From an uncultured Mycoplasmatota bacterium (GTDB lineage: Bacteria > Bacillota_I > Bacilli_A > RF39 > UBA660), in assembly GCA_948467605.1 (NCBI GenBank), contig CAOKET010000001.1, positions 52,494-116,493 of the forward strand: a DNA stretch of 64,000 nucleotides. The letters run 5' to 3'. The translations under genes were made by a program, and so were the position numbers. The notes beneath the pieces were generated by a model. It was given only the letters and a program-made list of their open reading frames with translations, ran no database searches and was not told the DNA's origin. How positions within the stretch are numbered: the stretch's first letter is position 1; every line of letters begins with the position of its first letter. Below are positions 18,383 to 26,921 of the stretch, in pieces.

Positions 18383-20887
18383 ATGAAAATATTAAAAAGT
18401 ATATTTGACCATGAATATAAAGAATTGAAAAAATTTGAAAGTATTGCTGATAAAATAGAATCCTTAGATAGTGAATATAGTTCTATGAGTGATAGTGATC
18501 TTAAAAATAAAACAAGCGAGTTTAAAGAAAGATTATCTAATGGTGAAACATTAGAAGATATTTGTGTTGAAGCATTTGCTACTGTTAGAGAAGCAGCTTA
18601 TCGTGTTATTGGGGAAAAACCATATAGAGTTCAAATATTAGGTGGGCTTGCAATTCATTTTGGAAATATTGCAGAGATGAAAACTGGTGAGGGTAAGACT
18701 TTAACATCTACTATGCCAGCATATTTAAATGCACTATCTGGATTAGGCGTTCATATAATTACAGTTAATGATTACTTAGCAGGTCGTGATTCTTCTTGGA
18801 TGGGAAAAATTTATGAATTTTTGGGCCTTACTGTTGGTTTTAATACAAGAGATTTAACTCCTAAGGAAAAACAAGATGCATATAATTCAGATATTCTATA
18901 TACTACTAATAATGAACTTGGCTTTGATTATTTACGTGATAATATGGTTGTAAAATCAGAATCACGTGTACAACGTCCATTTAATTATGCGATTATTGAT
19001 GAAGTTGACTCTGTATTAATTGATGAGGCAAGAACCCCATTAATCATTTCTGGTGGTGCGATTAAAACTGCTAATCTTTATACAGGTGCAGATACTTTTG
19101 TTAAAAAATTAAAATTAGATGAGGATTATACAATTGATGAGAAGATGAATACTGCAACATTAACTGATAATGGTGTTTTAAAGGCAGAAAAAGAATTTAA
19201 TGTATCAAATTTATATAATATAGAAAATACAACTTTAGTTCATCATATTAACCAAGCATTACGTGCTAATTACTGTATGAAAAATGAAGTAGATTATATA
19301 ATTCAGGATGGGGAAATTGTAATAGTTGATCCATTTACTGGACGTCTTATGAAGGGGCGTGCATATTCAGATGGGCTTCATCAGGCAATTGAGGCAAAAG
19401 AAGGAGTTAAAATTAATCAAGAAACTGTAACTCTAGCAACTATTACATTCCAAAACTTATTTAGAATGTACAAAAAGTTATCTGGTATGACAGGTACTGC
19501 TAAAACTGAAGAAGAGGAATTTAGAAACATATATAATATGTATGTTATTTCTATTCCTACTAATAGACCAGTAGTGAGAGAAGATTTAGTTGATTTAGTT
19601 TATGCAACTAAGGAATATAAGTTTAATGCTATAGTTAGAGAAATAAAGGAAAGAAAAAAGATAGGTCAACCAGTACTTGTTGGTACAGTTGCAATTGAGA
19701 CAAGTGAACTTATTAGTAAAATGCTTACAAAAGCAGGAATTAAACACGAAGTATTAAATGCTAAAAACCATGCTAGAGAAGCCGAAATAATAGCAAAAGC
19801 AGGCCAAAAGGGATCTGTTACAATTGCTACTAATATGGCTGGTCGTGGTACAGATATAAAACTAGGTGAAGGGGTTAAAGAATTAGGTGGACTATGTATT
19901 ATAGGTACTGAACGTCATGAATCTAGACGTATAGATAATCAGTTACGTGGACGTGCTGGTCGTCAAGGTGATCCGGGTTTTTCTCAATTCTATGTTTCAC
20001 TTGAAGATGATTTAATGGTTAGAACTGGAGTAGATAGAGTTAAAGGAATGTTACAATCTCTTGGTGTAGATGGTGATACTCCTCTTAGAATGAAAACATT
20101 TGCAAGGTCAATAGAAAGTGCCCAAAAACGTATGGAGGGTAATAACTTTGATATGCGTAAGACACTCTTACAATATGATGATGTTATGAATCAACAACGT
20201 GAGATTATGTATGAAAGACGTAATGAAATATTAGATAATGAATCAATTCATGAAAATGTAATTAAAACATTTAACTCTTATATTAAAACATTAGTTGAGG
20301 GTCATATAATGCCAGAAGGGTACTTAACTGATAATGATTATTCTGAGATAGTTGAAAATGCAAATGAAAATTTATTTACTAAATCAAAAATCTCAGTTGA
20401 AGATATTAAATCAAAGTCTACTGATGAAGTAATAGAAAAAATGGTTACAATATGCACTAACCAATATGATGATAAGTTTAAAGATATTCCAGAAGAAGTG
20501 AGAAATGATTTTGAAAAAGCCATTAGTTTAAGGGTTATAGATACTCATTGGATGGAAAATATTAATACTATGTCTCATTTAAGAGAAGGTATTGGATTAA
20601 GAGGTTATGCACAGGAAAACCCTTTGCAGGCATATACTAAAGAAGGATTTGAAATGTTTGATAGAATGCTTGATAATATTGATAAGGATATAACAACATA
20701 TTTATCTAGATCTGAAGTAAAACAAAATTTAGAAAGAGAAGAAGTTGTAAAATCTAATACAATTAGAACAAATGATACAGACACCTCTAAGTCAAAAAGA
20801 GAACCTAAAAGAACAGAAAAAATAGGTAGAAATGATCCATGTCCTTGTGGTAGTGGGAAAAAGTACAAGCAATGTTGCGGGAAATGA
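18383..20887 (+). CDS. secA: Preprotein translocase ATPase SecA
   Basis: Motor that pushes secreted proteins through SecYEG. Walker A is at GEGKT (102-106), the DEAD-box-like segment is IIDEVDSVLIDEARTP, and NMAGRGTDI and QLRGRAGRQGDPG are helicase motifs. The C-terminal SEC-C zinc tail is DPCPCGSGKKYKQCCGK. At 834 residues it is full length. Its promoter is probably TGGTAAAAT (18354-18362). In many Firmicutes prfB follows directly; here about 6 kb of mostly decayed accessory DNA and one orphan gene intervene before prfB. Confidence 0.97.
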   Translation: MKILKSIFDHEYKELKKFESIADKIESLDSEYSSMSDSDLKNKTSEFKERLSNGETLEDICVEAFATVREAAYRVIGEKPYRVQILGGLAIHFGNIAEMKTGEGKTLTSTMPAYLNALSGLGVHIITVNDYLAGRDSSWMGKIYEFLGLTVGFNTRDLTPKEKQDAYNSDILYTTNNELGFDYLRDNMVVKSESRVQRPFNYAIIDEVDSVLIDEARTPLIISGGAIKTANLYTGADTFVKKLKLDEDYTIDEKMNTATLTDNGVLKAEKEFNVSNLYNIENTTLVHHINQALRANYCMKNEVDYIIQDGEIVIVDPFTGRLMKGRAYSDGLHQAIEAKEGVKINQETVTLATITFQNLFRMYKKLSGMTGTAKTEEEEFRNIYNMYVISIPTNRPVVREDLVDLVYATKEYKFNAIVREIKERKKIGQPVLVGTVAIETSELISKMLTKAGIKHEVLNAKNHAREAEIIAKAGQKGSVTIATNMAGRGTDIKLGEGVKELGGLCIIGTERHESRRIDNQLRGRAGRQGDPGFSQFYVSLEDDLMVRTGVDRVKGMLQSLGVDGDTPLRMKTFARSIESAQKRMEGNNFDMRKTLLQYDDVMNQQREIMYERRNEILDNESIHENVIKTFNSYIKTLVEGHIMPEGYLTDNDYSEIVENANENLFTKSKISVEDIKSKSTDEVIEKMVTICTNQYDDKFKDIPEEVRNDFEKAISLRVIDTHWMENINTMSHLREGIGLRGYAQENPLQAYTKEGFEMFDRMLDNIDKDITTYLSRSEVKQNLEREEVVKSNTIRTNDTDTSKSKREPKRTEKIGRNDPCPCGSGKKYKQCCGK

Positions 20888-20990
20888 GATAAATAAAGGG
20901 TTTGCTAGACTCACGCAAAGTTAAAAAATGTTAACAAATTCATATTTGTTTGCAAATAATTAAAAAATATGACTTAAATGCTTTAAAAAT

Positions 20991-21031
20991 AAAGGATGTA
21001 AACAGAAAAAATATATGAACATCCTTTTAAA
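20991..21031 (+). terminator. Possible hairpin/terminator after secA
   Basis: AAAGGATGT and ACATCCTTT form a 9-bp stem with a 19-base loop followed by TTAAATTT. The long loop and short T-run make it a weak terminator. Confidence 0.4.
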
Positions 21032-21056
21032 TTTCAAGAAAGTGAGGTAATATCTA

Positions 21057-21940
21057 TTGAAAAAAGGTGAAGTAACAGCAGAAATAATTGTAAAAGAAAA
21101 TAAAGTAGGAATTTTAAGAGTAGGTAATGTTAATTATATTTCATAACAGACTTGGCTAAGTATCAAAATTCTAGTGATCCATCTTTTACAGTAAAGAATT
21201 GGTTAAGAAGAATTACAACTATTGATTACATTGGTTTATGGGAAGAAATTCATAATCCTGATTTTAATTTGGTCGAATTCGACCAAATTAAAACTGAGTA
21301 TGGTAGAAACTCCTTTGCAATGTCTCCATCTCAATGGATTAAAAGAACTAATGCAATAGGTATTATCTCTAAGGGCGGAAAGTATAGTATTGGAACTTTT
21401 GCTCATCCAGACATTGCCTTTGAATTTGCTAGTTGGTTATCTCCAGAGTTCAAATTATATTTAATAACTGAATTTGAAAGATTAAAAAATAATGAAGCAT
21501 ATCAAGAAAAAATAGATTGGCAAGCTAATAGAATACTTTCAAAGTTAAATTATGTAGTTCACACTGATGCAGTAAAAACTTATATAGTTCCAACTCTTAC
21601 AGAAGCACAAAAGAAATTTGTATATGCTGAAGAAGCAGATGTTTTAAATGTAGCATTATTTGGTATGACAGCTAAAGAATGGAGAGATAATAATCCAAAG
21701 CTTGCAAAAGAGGGGAATATGAGAGATTATACTGATTTATTACATTTAGTAATATTAAATAATCTTCAAAACACAAATGCTGAATTGATTGAAGAAAAAG
21801 TACCTCAAAACGAAAGACTAATTAGGCTTAATAATTCCGCAAGAAGACAAATGAAAGTATTAAAAGACAATAAGAATATCAAAGAATTAGAATTATTACA
21901 AAAACAAGTTAATGAAGAAAAAGAATTATTAATTGATTAA
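21057..21940 (+). pseudogene. KilA-N domain protein, frameshifted
   Basis: Phage and mobile-element DNA-binding protein family. A TTG at 21057 opens MKKGEVTAEIIVKENKVG, ending at a stop at 21144. The reading continues one frame over with TDLAKYQNSSDPSFTVKNWL, the KilA-N core, to 21940. Restoring a single T (TCATAACAG to TCATTAACAG) gives the usual YISLTDLAKY. The rest contains the family segments GLWEEIHNPDFN, RTNAIGIISKGGKYSIGTFA and FAHPDIAFEFASWLSPEFK and a helical C terminus. It is probably non-functional, unless translation restarts at TTG 21152, which would lose the domain's first strands. Confidence 0.8.
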
Positions 21941-21945
21941 AATAG

Positions 21946-21978
21946 AGAGTGTTAACAGATAATGTTAATGCTCTTTTG
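21946..21978 (+). terminator. Terminator after the KilA-N gene
   Basis: AGAGTGTTAAC pairs with GTTAATGCTCT (two wobble pairs) and TTTTG follows. Confidence 0.65.
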
Positions 21979-22007
21979 TTTTATATAGAAAAGGAAAGGA
22001 TGATTAT

Positions 22008-23279
22008 ATGAGAAGAGTAAATGTAAGAAAAAGAGGAAAGGTTTATCAATATCAATTTGAGATTGGAACTATTAATGGTAAAAGGAAGTTTATTAAATAA
22101 GTCAGGATTTAAAACTCAGAATGAAGCATATGCAGCTGGTCAAATTGCATATGAAAAATATATAAATGGAGGTGTAACATTTAAACAATCTCAAATGTTA
22201 TATTCCGATTATTTAGATTATTGGATGAAGGAGTATTTTGAAATTAATTATAAATATACAACAGCCAAAAGGTATTCTGAAGCATTTGAAACTATAAAAA
22301 AAGAAATGGGTAAATATAAACTAGCATATCTAACTCCTTATGTTCTAAATCAAGCACTACTTAGAATCGCTCAAAGGGTAAATTAAAAAGATGCATTGAG
22401 AAATTATCAAAAGGTAATTAGGAGTTCACTCAGAGATGCTGCTTATTATTTTGGTTTTATTGAAAATAATCCTGCAGCTGATTTACAGTTACCAAGATTC
22501 TATTCTTTTAAGGTAAAAAAAATAATGTAAAACATATCTATAATCAAGAGGAAATTGATAATATTCTATTAAGATTCAAAAATAACTATACTTTTACTTG
22601 TGCATTTCTAACTGCTTGTTATACAGGAATGAGAACAGGGGAAGTATTAGCTTTGACTTGGGATGATATAGATTTAGAAAAACAAATAATAAAAGTTAAT
22701 AAAACAGTATATGCAAAGAAAAGCGATGAAACTGGTAGATGGTATTTAGGTAAAACTAAAACAATAAATTCAAATAGAGAAATATATATTAGTGATACAT
22801 TATTAAGAGCTTTTCAAAAATATAAGGAAAGACAAGAAAAATTGAAAAAATTTTATGGAAGAAATTATCACTATTATCACTTAGAACAAGTTAAAAATGA
22901 ATTTGGAAAAGTGATAGAAGAAAGAATAGTGGAAACTACTAGAAAATCCAAATTAATTGAGCCATTAAATTTAATTTTTACTAGAGATAATGGTTTTTAT
23001 ATGGGAACCGATATAATAAGATATCCTTACAAAGTTATTCATAATGAATTAGAAATTATTAATTGTAGATTCTATGATTTACGAGGAAGTTATGCTACAA
23101 AAAGTTTAAGAAATGGTGTAGAAATAAAAGATGTGGCTGGAATATTAGGTCACAGTAATATTGAAACTACAGAAAACTATTATATTTTTAGTTCAGCAGA
23201 TAATAAAAAAGAAGCAACAAAAACTTTAGAGAGTTCTATACAATCAGAGGTAATTGATGACATTATAAATAATATCTAA
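22008..23279 (+). pseudogene. Tyrosine recombinase/integrase, three lesions
   Basis: Phage-type integrase of the Tn916/ICE kind. It begins at ATG 22008 (MRRVNVRKRGKVYQYQFE). It is broken by an extra A near 22095 (KRKFI then NKSGFKTQNEAYA in the next frame), an in-frame TAA at 22384 (before KDALRNYQKVIRSSLRDAA), and a lost A in the poly-A tract near 22519. The catalytic domain after 22530 is open to the end. It shows TGMRTGEVLALTWDD (first Arg), DLRGSYATKSLRNG (second Arg region, its histidine changed), GHSNIETTENYY (His and the Tyr nucleophile). The element can no longer encode its own full-length integrase. Confidence 0.85.
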
Positions 23280-23297
23280 ATTTAAAATTAAACACCA

Positions 23298-23326
23298 TTG
23301 ACAAACACTACCGGTAACGGTATAAT
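23298..23326 (+). promoter_or_regulatory. Consensus promoter with palindromic operator in its spacer
   Basis: TTGACA (23298-23303), a 17-base spacer and TATAAT (23321-23326) form a perfect sigma-A type promoter. Inside the spacer and touching the -10 box is the inverted repeat TACCG-GTAA-CGGTA (23309-23322). A repressor bound there would block RNA polymerase. The Fic protein just downstream begins with a DNA-binding-like domain, so autoregulation is possible. Confidence 0.75.
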
Positions 23327-23345
23327 ATATATAGGAGGAATAGTT

Positions 23346-24272
23346 ATGGAATATATGACTACAAAAGATGCTGTAAAAAAATGGAATATTAGTGAACGCA
23401 GAATCAGGCAATTGCTCCAGGAAGGAAGAATCGATGGTGCAATGAAAGTAGGTAATACTTGGAATATACCAGTTAATGCTAATAAACCTGCTGACAAGAG
23501 AAATGTAAAATTAGAAAAATGTAATTATATTATAAATTTAGATGAAGAATATTTCGATGAAGTTGATAAATTAAAGGAAAAGTTAGATAGTAAAAGACCA
23601 TTACCAAATGCTACATTAAAATCTTTAAAGGAAGCGATTAATCTTGAATGGACTTATAATAGCAATGGCATAGAGGGAAATACCTTAACGCTTAGAGAAA
23701 CCCAAGTTGTATTAGAAGGTATTACGGTTGGTGGAAAATCTATAAAAGAACATTTGGAAGCTATTAATCATGAAAAGGCAATATTATATTTAGATGATCT
23801 GGTAAATGATTCTAATCCAATTACTGAGTGGAATATCAAAAGTATTCATCAATTAGTTTTAAAGGAAATAGATGATGAAAATGCGGGAAAGTATCGTAGA
23901 GAAAATGTAACTATTAAAGGAGCAACTCATATTCCACCAGATTATCTTGTTGTTCCAGAATTAATGGGACAATTAATTATTAATTATAATGGTTGGAAAG
24001 AGCATCATCCAATAATAAGAGCAGCCTTATTACATGGTGAACTTGTTAAAATACATCCATTTGTAGATGGCAATGGAAGAACATCAAGGTTACTTATGAA
24101 TCTTGATTTAATGAATAACGGATATGTTCCTTTAATTATAAAAAAAGAAAATAGATTAAAATATTATGAGGCACTAGATAAAGCACATACAACTAATGAT
24201 TACACTGATTTTGTTAAGTTGGTTGTGCAGGCAGAAATAGATATGCTAAATAAATATTTAGCACTGATATAG
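23346..24272 (+). CDS. Fic family protein with N-terminal HTH domain
   Basis: Probable AMP-transferase (or related nucleotide transferase) of 308 residues. Residues 1-42 look like an excisionase/MerR-type helix-turn-helix (TTKDAVKKWNISERRIRQLL, then KVGNTWNIP). The N-terminal inhibitory helix S106-N-G-I-E110-G111 is present. The Fic motif is HPFVDGNGRTSR (237-248) with all catalytic residues. The flap region reads ATHIPPDY. The start at 23346 has AGGAGG upstream; the earlier in-frame TTG at 23298 is part of the -35 box. It is the only recognisable intact gene within this decayed element, with its own perfect promoter. Confidence 0.9.
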   Translation: MEYMTTKDAVKKWNISERRIRQLLQEGRIDGAMKVGNTWNIPVNANKPADKRNVKLEKCNYIINLDEEYFDEVDKLKEKLDSKRPLPNATLKSLKEAINLEWTYNSNGIEGNTLTLRETQVVLEGITVGGKSIKEHLEAINHEKAILYLDDLVNDSNPITEWNIKSIHQLVLKEIDDENAGKYRRENVTIKGATHIPPDYLVVPELMGQLIINYNGWKEHHPIIRAALLHGELVKIHPFVDGNGRTSRLLMNLDLMNNGYVPLIIKKENRLKYYEALDKAHTTNDYTDFVKLVVQAEIDMLNKYLALI

Positions 24273-24292
24273 GAATTTTGGAGGTATAAAAT

Positions 24293-24624
24293 ATGAAAAA
24301 AGATGTTTCAAATTTGAAAAAAGCATCGATTATACTATATTAATAACAATAATACTTTCTATTGAAAAAATGAACAATTTTTGGTGGATAGCTATAGTTT
24401 TAACAATTATAGGTGCTATTATAGATGCTTATTATTTGGCACTAGAAAAAATATATGTTAATAAATATAATGATTTTATCAGTAATTTGAATTTTAATAA
24501 TAATGTATCATATATAAGTTTAGTAAACAAATGTAGACATTGTCTACGTACTATGAATACTTATAGTACTAATAATACCATAAATAATATATGTGCCAAA
24601 GATACTTTGTGCTGTGTTTATTGA
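24293..24624 (+). pseudogene. Small membrane protein gene, frameshifted
   Basis: After an AGGAGGT-like site (GGAGG) an ATG at 24293 reads MKKDVSNLKKASIILY and stops. One frame over, SIDYTILITIILSIEKMNNF and then a hydrophobic helix (WWIAIVLTIIGAIIDAYYLA) continue. Losing one A from a poly-A run near 24320 explains the break. The protein would have two membrane helices. The last 40 residues (after about 24510) look like non-coding sequence read through, so the 3' end may also be truncated or rearranged. It follows fic closely and may have been its partner; I do not recognise it. Confidence 0.5.
24533..24569. repeat. Two abutting inverted repeats
   Basis: GTAGAC-ATT-GTCTAC (24533-24547) is directly followed by GTACTAT-(8 bases)-ATAGTAC (24548-24569). 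Both arms are perfect. They could be operators or recombination sites; no gene with a clear start lies just downstream. Confidence 0.5.
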
Positions 24625-25105
24625 AATAACGATAATACTATATGTACTATAAATACTCATAATACTAGAAATGCTTAAAACTATAATAGAGTTGATTCAA
24701 AAAAAGATAATATGGGGCTTACAACGTGTCTTGGTTAACCGAAATGACACGGATTAGAAAAAACGATAATTTACTTTATTTTAAAGGAATTATTGAAAAA
24801 ACAAAGGATTAGTAAATTCCATAAATGAAGATAAATATAAAGAAAATTATAGATATTTAGGATCTACATGGATGATGTACATCTAACTAAAGAAAGTCAT
24901 AAGAAATTAGTTGAATTATTAGAAAATAAAACAAATTTATGAATAGTAATTGACAGAAATCCAAAAGAAATTTTGTTTTTTTGTAGTCTAATTATATAGA
25001 GGGTGGTCAACAAGTAGTAACTTTTTGAATTGGAGAGTTGTAGGGTTACTTTGAAATCCTAACAAATGGCAATATAGTGTTTAACTTTAGAAGAGGTGAT
25101 TTTGA
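24625..25105. other. Non-coding or eroded stretch with an inverted repeat
   Basis: About 480 bases with no gene I can support. It holds CGTGTC ... GACACG (24725-24751) flanking the palindrome GGTTAACC, a short open fragment around 24870-24950 (THRKLVELLEN-like reading, not recognised), and a possible small terminator CAAAA-GAAA-TTTTG with T-run near 24968-24988. It is probably the remains of lost element genes. Confidence 0.4.
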
Positions 25106-25660
25106 ATGTTAATTATAAATAGATTAAAGAATCCTAAACAATATGAACCTGAACAAATGCCAAAGTTTCAACATCGATTATCCAGAATAGCGTGGTTAAA
25201 AAGACAAAGGAGGAAGCTTGCTTTGTCTGATATTAAGAGTGTTAGTATTCAGATTCGTGATATTGAACAAATGATTTGTTCGAAAAATTCATTATTGGTG
25301 GCTTTGTATACAAGATTATATAAAAAGTTACATTTAGATTATGTTTGTGATACTGATAATTATGTAAATATTCGCAAATGTAAAAAGAATGAACCACTAA
25401 TTTTTGCATTGATAAATGAAGATTGGATATTAAAACCTCAGGAATTTGAGGGAAAAACGTTTAGAGAATTAAAAGATTTGCAAGACCAAATCCAACAACA
25501 AATTGATATACAATTAATCAAAAGAGATCCACAAGTTACAGATGAAAGATTAAAATTACTAAGATATAAAGTAGATTGTTTGTGGAGGTTAATATGCCAA
25601 ATGGATAGACAATCCGTTTTTAATGGTGTAGGTGTAAAATATATAGTAAAGAAAATTTAG
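25106..25660 (+). CDS. Hypothetical protein, basic and helical
   Basis: A 184-residue protein I do not recognise. It is rich in Lys, Arg and Gln, begins MLIINRLKNPKQYEPEQMPK and contains a long helical stretch (KTFRELKDLQDQIQQQIDI). An AGAGGTGAT ribosome binding site fits the ATG at 25106. It has no membrane segments. It lies 2 bp before a broken NUDIX gene and the two were probably cotranscribed. The function is unknown. Confidence 0.55.
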   Translation: MLIINRLKNPKQYEPEQMPKFQHRLSRIAWLKRQRRKLALSDIKSVSIQIRDIEQMICSKNSLLVALYTRLYKKLHLDYVCDTDNYVNIRKCKKNEPLIFALINEDWILKPQEFEGKTFRELKDLQDQIQQQIDIQLIKRDPQVTDERLKLLRYKVDCLWRLICQMDRQSVFNGVGVKYIVKKI

Positions 25661-25662
25661 AA

Positions 25663-26128
25663 TTGTTTAAAGATTTGAAACAAGTGATAATAGTGGAAAA
25701 AATAAAACCTGGTGTAGGCGTAGGTGTAATGGTTTTGAGGGATAATAAAATATTATTAGGTTTGAAAAAACCTGATAAGGTAAAAGTAAGTACTGAGCTT
25801 AGGGGTGAGGGCACTTGGACTATGCCTGATGGTAAAGTAGAGTTTATGGAAACTTTAGTTGATGCGGCTAAAAGAGAATTAAAGGGGGGAAACAGATTTA
25901 ACTGCCACTTCTTTGGACTTATTATGTATATCAGATGATATGACAGATACTGCACACTATGTAACAGTCAGTTTTATTGTTAAAGAATATACTGGCGAGC
26001 CAAGAACAATGGAGCCTGAAACTATTCTTGAATGGAAATGGTTTGACTTAGATAATTTACCTAGTAATCTATATAGTGCTAGTGGAAAATGCATAGAAAA
26101 ATATAAAAGTGGAATTATTTATCAATAA
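25663..26128 (+). pseudogene. NUDIX hydrolase, frameshifted in the catalytic box
   Basis: NUDIX enzymes hydrolyse nucleoside diphosphate derivatives, with a catalytic box of the form GX5EX7REUXEEXGU. Here PDGKVEFMETLVDAAKREL starts the box, but a G-rich tract (near 25886-25894) carries an extra base. The frame is therefore lost just before the two metal-binding glutamates. One frame over, the fold continues with LLCISDDMTDTAHYVTVSF and ends EWKWFDLDNLPSNLY. The N-terminal strand is GVGVGVMVLRDNKILLG. The start is uncertain (TTG 25663 or GTG 25684). Confidence 0.8.
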
Positions 26129-26180
26129 TTTAGTAAATATTAACATAAAATTTCAATAATATAATATATTATATTTAGTA

Positions 26181-26209
26181 TTGCATTTTTTTTGATAATG
26201 TGGTATATT
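26181..26209 (+). promoter_or_regulatory. Promoter of the 209-residue hypothetical gene
   Basis: TTGCAT (26181-26186), a 17-base spacer and TATATT (26204-26209), with TG before the -10 box. Confidence 0.6.
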
Positions 26210-26242
26210 ATTTCTCGTACAAAAAAGGGGGGGAAATTTTTT

Positions 26243-26872
26243 ATGGTTAAATATGAGATAAATGGTAGTATGAGTATTAGTAAGGAACTTATAAAAGATA
26301 AAACAATAGTGTCAATATGTTCAGGTGATGAAATTAAAGCTACACTAGAACTAGGTAGTCAAGATTACTATAGTTTTGCTATAAGGTCTAATGATAACTA
26401 TATTGTTATTTATTCTAAATCAGGAGTAATAAGTAATGCTTCTTCAAGTATAAAGGCTGTTTATGACAGAAATAATAATAATATTGTAGATATATCTAAT
26501 GATAATGTAAGATCAATATTTGAAAATATGTTTATTACTAGAAAAACTTTTTTCCAAGGTGTAGTAATAGCGTATATTAATATGGATTATTTGGGTATTG
26601 CTGATAGTGAAAGTGTAACTGATTTTGAAAAATACATTACTTGTTGTAATGATGAAATTTCACGTGATGAAGTAGTTTCATATATTCTTAAACTATATCC
26701 TTCATTAGAAAAATTTATAGGCATTACACAAAGTTCTGAAATGGAATATAAAAATATGGTTAAAGAAATTGGAAGTAATATGTTATCATTTAATGCATTA
26801 CCACAGGTAGTTAATTCAGACTTAGTTCGAAAAAACAGTGGTGATTATCAATATTCTAAGAAAGGGCAGTAA
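26243..26872 (+). CDS. Hypothetical protein
   Basis: A 209-residue protein I do not recognise. The sequence MVKYEINGSMSISKELIKD suggests a beta-rich N-terminal half, followed by helices (FEKYITCCNDEISRDEVVSY). There is no signal peptide. The ATG at 26243 is chosen because AAGGGGGGGA lies 8 bases upstream; an in-frame start at 26192 would lie inside the promoter spacer. It has its own promoter and a terminator at its stop codon. It lies between the decayed element and prfB and is undamaged, so it may belong to the host backbone. Confidence 0.6.
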   Translation: MVKYEINGSMSISKELIKDKTIVSICSGDEIKATLELGSQDYYSFAIRSNDNYIVIYSKSGVISNASSSIKAVYDRNNNNIVDISNDNVRSIFENMFITRKTFFQGVVIAYINMDYLGIADSESVTDFEKYITCCNDEISRDEVVSYILKLYPSLEKFIGITQSSEMEYKNMVKEIGSNMLSFNALPQVVNSDLVRKNSGDYQYSKKGQ

Positions 26873-26886
26873 AGCCTTTTTTGTTT
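26859..26886 (+). terminator. Terminator before prfB
   Basis: AAAGGGC and GCCTTTT flank a short loop that includes the stop codon, followed by TTTTTTG. The stem has one bulged G. Confidence 0.6.
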
Positions 26887-26921
26887 GCTTTTAAAATGTT
26901 ATAATAATATGGGTGAATTTT

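Larger units (their letters stand above)
20888..26128. mobile_element. Decayed integrated element between secA and prfB
   Basis: A block with a broken KilA-N gene, a broken tyrosine integrase, an intact Fic gene, a broken membrane protein gene, an orphan and a broken NUDIX gene. Lesions occur at 21144, 22095, 22384, 22519, 24320 and 25888, while the flanking secA and prfB are intact. secA-prfB adjacency in many Firmicutes suggests insertion. I found no clear direct-repeat ends; the limits given are the gene boundaries. An inverted pair TTTGC/GCAAA at 20901-20921 and another (AAAGGATGT / ACATCCTTT) at 20991-21027 lie in the 170-base gap after secA, which otherwise holds nothing recognisable. 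Confidence 0.65.
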
